A stretch of 64,000 nt of DNA, taken from contig DASVUH010000062.1 of the NCBI GenBank assembly GCA_036387135.1, positions 1 to 64,000 on the forward strand, read 5' to 3'. This DNA is from JALZCH01 sp036387135 (GTDB lineage Bacteria; Acidobacteriota; Blastocatellia; Pyrinomonadales; Pyrinomonadaceae). The notes under the pieces were generated by a model. That model was not told the origin of the DNA. It made no database searches and saw only the letters and a program-made list of their open reading frames with translations. This document shows positions 57,353 through 64,000 of this stretch, one piece after another. The first letter of the stretch is position 1. Each line of letters opens with the position of its first letter. The translations under genes were made by a program, and so were the position numbers.

Positions 57353-59155
57353 ATGTCGAGCGAAAATTTAGTAAAAATCAAACGAGCTTTAATCAGCGTT
57401 TCCGACAAAGAAGGAATCGTCGAATTTGCCCGCGAGCTGGAAAAATTAGGCGTCGAAATCATCAGCACGGGCGGAACAGCGCGCGCGCTGCAAGAAAACG
57501 GAATCTCTGTTCGCGAAGTTTCCGACGTGACCGGATTTCCCGAATTGATGGACGGGCGCGTTAAAACTCTGCATCCGAAAATTCACGGCGCGCTGCTCGG
57601 ATTAAGAGACAAGGATGAACATCAGACGGCGATGCGAGAACACGGAATCGAGCCAATTGATCTGGTCGTCGTTAATCTTTACCCATTTGAGGAAACAGTT
57701 AAGCGCGAAAACGCCTCGCTCGCCGAAGCGGTCGAACAAATTGACATCGGTGGTCCGGCAATGATTCGCTCGGCGTCGAAAAACTGGCAATCAGTTGCGG
57801 TTGTCACCGATCCAAAGCTTTACGATTCGGTTTTGCGAGAATTAAGAGAATCGAGCGGCGCGCTTTCGCATTCGACTCGCCAGCGTCTCGCCGTTTTAGC
57901 GTTTATGAACACTTCACGCTATGATCTGGCGATTTTCAGCTATCTCGAAGATCAGCTTTCGGATGAAGATTACGATTTTGTCGTCGAAAATCATCCTTTC
58001 GGCGAATCCGCCGACGCTGTGAATTATCTGAATTGGATTTTGACGGAAGAAGGCGCGGCGCAGCAGCAAAATCTGGACGATGTGGTCGAAGAGGCGTGGG
58101 CGGAAATCACCAGCCGGAGCGAGCTTTCCGATACAAACGGTCACGTTCTCGATGCGGTTTTTGATGAAGACGAAGATTCCGACGCAGGATATTTTGAAGA
58201 CGAAGAAGAACCGCTTTTTGCCGCCGACGAATTGCTTTATTTGACGAAAATTCAGGATTTGCGTTACGGCGAAAACCCGCATCAGAAAGCCGCGGTTTAC
58301 GAATCCGAGTTTGAAGGCGGCGTGGCGCAGGGCGAGCTTTTGGGCGGCAAAGAAATGTCTTTTAACAATTACCTGGACGCGGACGCCGCATTCAATCTGG
58401 TTTCGGATTTTGACGAAACCGCCTGCGCGATTATCAAACACACGAATCCGTCGGGCGTCGGAATCGGAGAATCGCTTGAAGAAGCCTACGCGCGCGCTCT
58501 GGCGACTGATCCGGTTTCGGCTTTCGGCGGAATCGTCGCTTTTAATCGCCCGGTTAATGCGGATGTCGCGCGAGCTTTGACCGAGATTTTTACCGAAGTC
58601 GTCATCGCGCCCGAATTTGAAACGGACGCGCTCGAAATTCTGCGGGCGAAGAAAAATTTGCGGATTCTGGCGGTTGGCGCGCGCGAGGATTTTGAGGAAG
58701 ATTTTGAGTTCCGGCAAATTTCCGGCGGATTTTTGGTGCAAACCCGTGACAGAGACGTTTTAACGCACGAACAGTTAAAAGTCGTGACGAAAAGACAGCC
58801 GACCGAAAACGAAATCCGTGCGCTGCAATTTGCGTGGCGAGTCGCCAAGCACGTCAAATCAAACGCGATTGTTTATGCCAATGAGTTTCAAACCGTAGGA
58901 GTCGGCGCGGGTCAAATGTCCCGCGTTGATTCGGTGAAAATCGGCGCGCAGCGCGCAGTCTTGTCTTTGCAGGGAACGGTTTTGGCTTCGGACGCATTTT
59001 TCCCGTTCCGCGACGGAATTGACGAAGCGGCGAAAAACGGCATCACGGCGATTATTCAGCCCGGCGGTTCAATGCGCGACGAAGAAACCATTGACGCCGC
59101 CGACGCGCATAATCTGGCGATGATCTTTACCGGAATTCGCCATTTCAAACATTAA
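57353..59155 (+). CDS. purH: Bifunctional AICAR transformylase / IMP cyclohydrolase
   Basis: The last two steps of IMP synthesis. Start ATG 57353 (SSENLVKIKRALISVSDKEG); the frame is open to 57233 but that stretch is leader sequence. Cyclohydrolase domain: EIISTGGTARAL, MDGRVKTLHPKIHGALL, DIGGPAMIRSASKNW. Transformylase domain: LRYGENPHQKAA, IIKHTNPSGVGIG, AFGGIVAFNRPV, SDAFFPFRDGIDEA. Between them, residues about 205-292 form an acidic insertion (including FDEDEDSDAGYFEDEEEPLF) not present in ordinary PurH; total length 600 versus about 510-530. Confidence 0.95.
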   Translation: MSSENLVKIKRALISVSDKEGIVEFARELEKLGVEIISTGGTARALQENGISVREVSDVTGFPELMDGRVKTLHPKIHGALLGLRDKDEHQTAMREHGIEPIDLVVVNLYPFEETVKRENASLAEAVEQIDIGGPAMIRSASKNWQSVAVVTDPKLYDSVLRELRESSGALSHSTRQRLAVLAFMNTSRYDLAIFSYLEDQLSDEDYDFVVENHPFGESADAVNYLNWILTEEGAAQQQNLDDVVEEAWAEITSRSELSDTNGHVLDAVFDEDEDSDAGYFEDEEEPLFAADELLYLTKIQDLRYGENPHQKAAVYESEFEGGVAQGELLGGKEMSFNNYLDADAAFNLVSDFDETACAIIKHTNPSGVGIGESLEEAYARALATDPVSAFGGIVAFNRPVNADVARALTEIFTEVVIAPEFETDALEILRAKKNLRILAVGAREDFEEDFEFRQISGGFLVQTRDRDVLTHEQLKVVTKRQPTENEIRALQFAWRVAKHVKSNAIVYANEFQTVGVGAGQMSRVDSVKIGAQRAVLSLQGTVLASDAFFPFRDGIDEAAKNGITAIIQPGGSMRDEETIDAADAHNLAMIFTGIRHFKH

Positions 59156-59176
59156 TTTTTGGCGCAAAATAGACAT

Positions 59177-59220
59177 AATAAAAAAACGCTGAGTTTTATT
59201 TAAACTCAGCGTTTTTTATT
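59177..59220. terminator. Bidirectional intrinsic terminator
   Basis: A stem of about 19 bp around AAACGCTGAGTTT/AAACTCAGCGTTT with A and T tracts on the outside, between convergent purH and the TPR gene. Confidence 0.93.
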
Positions 59221-59234
59221 ATGTTTTGAAAAAT

Positions 59235-61466
59235 TTAACCGATTAATTGAAGATTTTTGAGCTTTTCCCCGACGCCGCGATAAGCGACGTTGACGGCGTA
59301 AATCTCGGTAAATTGAGCAATCGCTTTATCTTTTTCACCGGCTTTTTCGTAAGCCATACCAAGCTCGAAACGCAGAGCCTGATATTCTTCATCGGAATGA
59401 CCGGGCGCGTCGAGTCCGCGTTGATACCATTTGATTGCCAATTCGGGCATTCCTTTTTCGACGAAACAATGTCCGATTAAATTGCAGCATTGCAGATAAC
59501 GCGGCGTGCCGTCGCTGGCGGCGACCATTTTGGCGGCGTTTTGAAACTCTTCGACCGCATCGTCAAACAATCCCATTTCTTTGTAAGCCAAACCGAGATT
59601 GTAGTGCGTTTCAAAATCAGCGGTTTGCTGTGTTTCCAATCCGCTGACTTCCAAATCTTCGCCGAATTCTTCAAACAAATCGGCGAAATTAGGATTGACC
59701 CCAAGCACATTGCCGTTTGTGTTCGCCGGTTTTTGCTTCGAATTACCGTTTAAATGAGCGGCGGTTTCATCATAATGATTTGCGCCGTTTTGCTCGCCGA
59801 CCGGCGGAGAAAAACCGACTGTCGGGGTTTTCTGTTCGACTACCGGCGGCTGCAATTTTTCGCGTCTGGCATTAATCTCGGAATGCTGCCCGAATTGAGC
59901 TTCGACTTGCAGCAGAGATTCGAGCGCTAACTCGTTGTAACCTTGCGAAATATAAAAATCAATGCTTTCCAGTTCCTGCGCGAGATAATTTGTCGGATCC
60001 GGTTTCTCCTCGAATTCTATCGCAACTTGTCCAAAATCAAACGCTTCTTCGACTTCGGCTTGGGTTGTAAAATTGTTTTGTACTTGAAAATCTTCGTATT
60101 GCGCCGGAGATTCGGAGTTTTCGATTTGAACCGCCTGTTCCGAAAAATTCCACGGCGAATTGCCGGTTTCTTCAGATGACGAAAGAATTTGAAAACTGTG
60201 TTGATCGTTTTCTTCGTCGAAGCCTGAGAATGACTCAAATGAGGGAACAGTTTGGTCTGCGTGGAATTCGGGCGTCACTGCCGCCGCGTCTTCCGCTATT
60301 TCCACTCCCAATTCGCGCAAACGCTCGGCGTATTTGGTTTCGTTCGGAAATAGCAAACGCAATTCGGAAAGCGCGTTTTTTTCTTCATCTTCAAGCTCGT
60401 TTAAACGCGCGGCTTCGACGGTGCGCTCCAAAACCTCTTTCAATTGAAGCTCGTTGCGATTCCAGCTATGCAGCCGCGCCAGCAAATGCAAGGCTTTTAT
60501 TTGTTCCGGGTCGCGCGTTAAAATTTCGGTCAGCCAAAATTCCAAATCCGCTTCCTGATTTCCGGTCAGGAGAAATTCCGTGCAAAACTCAAGAGTGCGG
60601 AGCGCCGCCGCAAGCTCGCCGTTTTTCACGTAAATCCTGGTTACGTCAAGCAGTTTCTTATAACCCGAATGGTCTTTTTCAATCAAAGAAAGAAAGGCGT
60701 TTTCGGCTGCTGCGGCGTTTTCCAATTCCAGATGACATCTTCCAAGCAACGAATAATATTGCGCTTCGCCTCTGGCTTCGCCCTGCGCGTTTTCCAGTTT
60801 TTCGATTGCTTCGTCCGGGAAACCGAGCGCGATATGAGCGTCGGTCGCGCCCGCGAGAGCCGGTAAATAATCCGGGTTGATTCTCAAAGCCTGAGAAAAT
60901 GCAGCAAGCGATTCGTCAAAGCGTTTTTTGGCAAGCAAGCTCGCGGCAGACTCCGTAAAGGCTTCAACCGCTTTTTCAAGCTGATTTTCTTTGACATAGT
61001 TTTCGGCGAGATTCAGCCGCGTCTGCACATCACCGGGATCAAGATCGGCAATCTGATGCCAGATTTCCAGCGCGGGCAAACGGTCGCCTTTTTGCTGGTA
61101 AAAATCCGCCACCGAGAGAAAATGCGTGCGGGCTTCGGCAATCAAACCGAGAGTTTGATAAAGCGGCGCGAGGCGTGCCGAAATCTTTATGTCGTCGGGT
61201 TTGAGACGCGCGATTTTCTTGTACATCGCAATCGCTTTATGAGTAAAACCTTGCGTGTCGTAATATTCGGCGATTCGCTCGAAACATTTGATTGCCTCGT
61301 TTTTCGCCGAAACGCGAACGTATAAATCGCCGAGCGTGTTTAGCGTGTTGTAATCACGCGGGTCGCGTTCGGCTAATTGAGTGTAGTCTCGGATTGCGGC
61401 TTGAATTTTCCCCTGGGCGAGATTTTTCTCCGCCGCTCGTCGTAATTTCTCTTTATCGAAGCTCAT
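59235..61466 (-). CDS. Large tetratricopeptide-repeat protein
   Basis: 743 residues, cytoplasmic (no signal). TPR motifs run from residue 5 (AAEKNLAQGKIQAAIRDYTQ, LNTLGDLYVRV, NEAIKCFERIAEYY) to about 400, then a low-complexity acidic stretch (about 400-560) with few TPRs. A final TPR block follows (ETHYNLGLAYKEMGLFDDAVEEF, FELGMAYEKAGEKDKAIAQF). Probably a scaffold; the partner is unknown. Similar long TPR proteins occur with FHA/response-regulator or motility clusters, but none is adjacent here. Confidence 0.88.
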   Translation of the reverse strand: MSFDKEKLRRAAEKNLAQGKIQAAIRDYTQLAERDPRDYNTLNTLGDLYVRVSAKNEAIKCFERIAEYYDTQGFTHKAIAMYKKIARLKPDDIKISARLAPLYQTLGLIAEARTHFLSVADFYQQKGDRLPALEIWHQIADLDPGDVQTRLNLAENYVKENQLEKAVEAFTESAASLLAKKRFDESLAAFSQALRINPDYLPALAGATDAHIALGFPDEAIEKLENAQGEARGEAQYYSLLGRCHLELENAAAAENAFLSLIEKDHSGYKKLLDVTRIYVKNGELAAALRTLEFCTEFLLTGNQEADLEFWLTEILTRDPEQIKALHLLARLHSWNRNELQLKEVLERTVEAARLNELEDEEKNALSELRLLFPNETKYAERLRELGVEIAEDAAAVTPEFHADQTVPSFESFSGFDEENDQHSFQILSSSEETGNSPWNFSEQAVQIENSESPAQYEDFQVQNNFTTQAEVEEAFDFGQVAIEFEEKPDPTNYLAQELESIDFYISQGYNELALESLLQVEAQFGQHSEINARREKLQPPVVEQKTPTVGFSPPVGEQNGANHYDETAAHLNGNSKQKPANTNGNVLGVNPNFADLFEEFGEDLEVSGLETQQTADFETHYNLGLAYKEMGLFDDAVEEFQNAAKMVAASDGTPRYLQCCNLIGHCFVEKGMPELAIKWYQRGLDAPGHSDEEYQALRFELGMAYEKAGEKDKAIAQFTEIYAVNVAYRGVGEKLKNLQLIG

Positions 61467-61754
61467 CGGAACGTTTAAAACTGGTTTTGTGGTTGAAGTA
61501 AATCGTTGAAACTGTGCGGTGTGCGGCGTGGATTTGAGGTTTGCGATTTTTAAAACTTGTGATGCTTTGTGCAGCCGCCCAAGTGCCGCGCAATTGGTAT
61601 TTCCAAGCTATCACGCTCGCTCGGAAAGTGTCAACGATTCTTTATCAATTTTAATCATTTTTTAACAACTTAATTTTTTGAATTCTTCAATCGTTTTTTG
61701 AGATATATTTAGACTGTTTTGATTAACTTTTCCAAAGGAATTAACCATAAGAAA

Positions 61755-63491
61755 ATGGCAAAAGAAATTCTAATGTTTCGCAGCTTCAGCGTAATGCTCG
61801 CGTTGGTTTTATTTGTTTTTTGTAACTTTCAGACGCTCAATGCCGCGTGGCGCGACCCGGTTCGCGCGCCGCGCGCGATGGTCGCTTCGCAGCATCAGCT
61901 CGCTTCGGAAATCGGATCGGAAGTAATGAAAAAAGGCGGAAACGCTGTTGACGCGGCTATTGCGACGGCGTTTGCGCTCGCAGTCGTTTACCCGGAAGCC
62001 GGAAATTTGGGCGGCGGCGGTTTTATGCTGATTCGTTTTGCCGACGGTCGGACAGCCGCGATTGATTATCGAGAAATGGCTCCGGCGGCGGCGAGCCGGA
62101 ACATTTTTGTTGACGGAAACGGAAATTTAATCAAAGGCGAAGGCTCTTCGACAATCGGTTATCGCGCCGCCGGAGTTCCGGGTACTCCGGCAGGTTTGGA
62201 GCTTGCTTTCAAAAAATACGGTTCGGGGAAACTGACCTGGGCGCAATTGATTGAGCCATCCAGACGGCTTGCCGCAAATGGTTATGTTTTGAGCAAACGG
62301 CTGGCGGATTTGTTTATAAGTTACAAAGAAAATCTCGAAAAATACGAAGACAGCCGCCGCATTTTCTTAAACAACGGCAAGTTTTACAAAGAAGGCGACC
62401 GTTTGATTCAAACCGATTTGGCGGCGACGCTGGCTCGCATTCAACGCGCGGGCGCAAAAGGTTTTTACGAAGGCGAAACGGCGCGTCTGATTGCTGAGGA
62501 TATGCGGCGTCACAACGGTTTGATGACGCTTGCGGATTTGAAAAATTATCGCGCCAAAGAGCGTGTGCCTCTACGCGGCAATTATCGCGGACACGAAATA
62601 ATTTCAATGCCTCCGCCTTCGTCCGGCGGAATTGCAATGCTATCGGTTTTGAACATTCTTGAAGGCTACAACGTCAGACAAGCCGGTTGGTCTTCGTCGG
62701 AAAAATATCATCTTTTAATCGAAGCGATGCGCCGTGCCTTTGCAGACCGCGCAGAATATCTCGGCGACCCGGATTTTGCCGATGTTCCGGTCGCCCGTTT
62801 GATTGCCAAAAATTACGCCGACCGTCTGCGCCAAACAATCAGTCTGGAAAAGGCTTCGAAAAGCTCGAACATCAAAGCCGGTTCGCTCGCCGCTAACGAA
62901 GGAACGGAAACTACGCATTTTACGGTTGTTGACGGGCAAGGAAACGCGGTTTCAAACACTTATACAATCAATGATTTGTACGGCTCGCGCGTGACGGCGA
63001 AAGGCACCGGCGTTTTATTAAACGATGAAATGGACGATTTTGCGGCGCGTCCCGGAAAACCGAATATGTTCGGGCTTGTGCAGGGCGAAAACAATTCGGT
63101 TCAGCCCGCTAAGCGCCCGCTTTCTTCGATGACGCCGACGATTGTTTTGCGACGGGACGGCTCGCTCTGGTTCGCAGTGGGAGCGCGCGGCGGTCCGAGA
63201 ATTATAACTTCGGTAACGCAAATCGTGATTAATGTGATTGACCACGAAATGAACATTCAACATGCGATTGACGCTCCGCGCGTTCACCATCAATGGCTGC
63301 CGGACGAAATCGCTTTTGAACAGTTCGGGCTTTCCGCCGACACGCGCCGTAATCTCGAACGAATGGGACACGAATTTGCCGAAAAACCCGGCAATATCGC
63401 TTCGGCGACCGGAATTATGATTGAAGAAAAAACCGGCGTGCGCTTAGGCGCGATTGATTCGCGAAGCGACGGAGAAGCCATTGGGTTCTAA
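61755..63491 (+). CDS. ggt: Gamma-glutamyltransferase
   Basis: Periplasmic N-terminal-nucleophile enzyme that cleaves gamma-glutamyl bonds (glutathione). Start uncertain: TTG 61719, ATG 61755 or ATG 61776; ATG 61755 is used. Signal peptide SVMLALVLFVFCNFQTLNA. The large-subunit blocks are GGNAVDAAIATAFAL and GGGGFMLIRFADG. The autoprocessing Thr is the second of TTHFTVVDGQGNAVS; DEMDDFAARPGKPN, PLSSMTPTIVL and GARGGPRIITSV follow in the small subunit. Length 578 is usual. Its stop TAA begins a heptamer array. Confidence 0.94.
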   Translation: MAKEILMFRSFSVMLALVLFVFCNFQTLNAAWRDPVRAPRAMVASQHQLASEIGSEVMKKGGNAVDAAIATAFALAVVYPEAGNLGGGGFMLIRFADGRTAAIDYREMAPAAASRNIFVDGNGNLIKGEGSSTIGYRAAGVPGTPAGLELAFKKYGSGKLTWAQLIEPSRRLAANGYVLSKRLADLFISYKENLEKYEDSRRIFLNNGKFYKEGDRLIQTDLAATLARIQRAGAKGFYEGETARLIAEDMRRHNGLMTLADLKNYRAKERVPLRGNYRGHEIISMPPPSSGGIAMLSVLNILEGYNVRQAGWSSSEKYHLLIEAMRRAFADRAEYLGDPDFADVPVARLIAKNYADRLRQTISLEKASKSSNIKAGSLAANEGTETTHFTVVDGQGNAVSNTYTINDLYGSRVTAKGTGVLLNDEMDDFAARPGKPNMFGLVQGENNSVQPAKRPLSSMTPTIVLRRDGSLWFAVGARGGPRIITSVTQIVINVIDHEMNIQHAIDAPRVHHQWLPDEIAFEQFGLSADTRRNLERMGHEFAEKPGNIASATGIMIEEKTGVRLGAIDSRSDGEAIGF

Positions 63492-63580
63492 GTAAAAAGT
63501 AAAAAGTAAAAAGGCAAAAGTTCGGAATTAAATCTTTAAAATATTCAGAACTTTTGCCTTTTTACTTTTTACTTTTACCT
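63489..63580. repeat. AAGTAAA heptamer hairpin between convergent genes
   Basis: The left arm (63490-63527, AAGTAAA units then AAGGCAAAAGTTCGGA) is reverse complementary to 63546-63580 (TTTTTAC units). Loop about 20 bases. It starts within the ggt stop codon and ends 4 bases before the stop of the next, convergent gene. Confidence 0.88.
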
Positions 63581-63583
63581 TCT

Positions 63584-64000
63584 TTATTTGTCCTTTTCTA
63601 ATAATCTGGTTGTTCCTTCGGTAATGCTTGGCGGAACAAGCTCGCCGGTTTTGGCTTCTCGCCATCCTCCGACGGGCGGCTGGTATGCGGCGCTGGTCGG
63701 CGTAAAATTCGCGGCTTGCGGCGGAAGCGCGTTTTGTACCGGTTGCGCTCCGACCTGATTTTGCGGAATAAAATTTTGTTGCTGTTGAACCGGCAATTTC
63801 GTTCTGTTCTTTTCGCTTTCAAAAAGCAGCGAAAACAGCATCATCAAAAGTCCGCCCATCGTTCCGATAATAGCGACGAAAGGAATAATCACTTCACCTG
63901 CGCGGTCATCGTTGAAAATAATGGCGGTAATCGGAATAATGATAACTAAAAAAAGTAAAAACCAAATCAGACCAAAGAGAAAAACTTTGCGCCGCGTAAA
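63584..64000 (-). CDS. Hypothetical membrane protein, 5' end outside window
   Basis: The minus-strand frame is open to the window edge, so the start is not seen; a GTG at 63892 is only internal. Two hydrophobic segments are visible (LIWFLLFLVIIIPITAI, encoded about 63966-63916, and IIPFVAIIGTMGGLLMMLF), followed by a soluble tail rich in Gln, Pro and Asn that ends ITEGTTRLLEKDK. No family recognised. The tail resembles other short acidobacterial membrane proteins with a C-terminal disordered region. Confidence 0.65.
   Translation of the reverse strand, partial: FTRRKVFLFGLIWFLLFLVIIIPITAIIFNDDRAGEVIIPFVAIIGTMGGLLMMLFSLLFESEKNRTKLPVQQQQNFIPQNQVGAQPVQNALPPQAANFTPTSAAYQPPVGGWREAKTGELVPPSITEGTTRLLEKDK

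Noticed and set aside
1512..63580. Heptamer arrays as CRISPR arrays
   Set aside because: The units are 7-8 bp with no spacers and no cas genes are present; the structure is tandem plus mirror, not repeat-spacer.

Overview
The window reads as a chromosomal stretch of an Acidobacteriota bacterium, most likely class Blastocatellia (Pyrinomonadaceae-like). This is inferred from gene content and not from a marker phylogeny. The signs are a secreted von Willebrand A protein of the acidobacterial VWFA-related type, large secreted delta-60/FG-GAP repeat proteins, a dockerin-tailed metalloprotease, pairs of M16 peptidases, moderate G+C, and a tRNA gene without an encoded CCA end. No phage, IS element, CRISPR array or rRNA operon is visible. 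Most genes are housekeeping or cell-envelope genes in short operons.

Layout. 1-5.2 kb: a methyltransferase cut by the window edge, a DUF3142-like lipoprotein, a 2OG-Fe(II) oxygenase and a two-gene M16 peptidase operon. 5.4-12.7 kb: an HU-like protein with a glycine/lysine tail, tRNA-Pro(UGG), rdgB, an unrecognised helical protein, a dciA / four-helix-bundle gene / gatC / gatA run, maf, and a thioredoxin-fold protein lacking its CXXC. 12.8-15.2 kb: folK-panB-panC. 15.4-23.1 kb: an AlbA_2/Schlafen-type protein, the VWA protein, a PA-IL-like secreted protein, mdh, a methyltransferase and the dockerin protease. 23.5-26.0 kb: an acyl-CoA synthetase followed, apparently through a one-base frameshift, by an acyl-carrier-protein/PlsC acyltransferase. 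26.0-29.1 kb: a methyltransferase and a delta-60/FG-GAP protein. 29.4-38.4 kb: an oligopeptide ABC transporter (two binding proteins, two permeases, two ATPases) interrupted by a Uma2 gene and a coiled-coil gene. 38.4-46.8 kb: coaE, folD, two lytic transglycosylases, a copper-related pair (CusF-SCO1 fusion plus CusF-like lipoprotein), an amidohydrolase and a PIN-domain toxin-like pair. 46.9-57 kb: a TPR/double aspartyl-protease protein, an archaeal-type Ogg, a PBP4-type peptidase, an FHA-MurJ fusion, Smr, SH3 and M61-like proteins. 57-64 kb: a hairpin-rich purH leader, purH with an acidic insertion, a TPR protein, gamma-glutamyltransferase and a partial membrane protein.

The most striking non-genic signal is a set of about fifteen loci built of short tandem units, nearly always exactly 7 bp and sometimes 8 bp. 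They are usually arranged as two reverse-complementary arms, so each locus folds into a long hairpin. The unit differs from locus to locus but matches between the two arms of one locus. Several arrays sit between convergent genes. Three supply the last codons and the stop codon of a real gene (dciA, panB, folD). One codes for part of a signal peptide, and others are carried in frame inside genes (an oppA-like gene and a lytic transglycosylase gene). One pair of arms brackets a four-helix-bundle (bvIVP/Avd-type) gene like the ends of a cassette. I consider this the best candidate here for a poorly described system.

Terminators are easy to see in this genome: many operons end in perfect GC-containing hairpins with T tracts. 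These are clearly different from the AT-rich heptamer hairpins.
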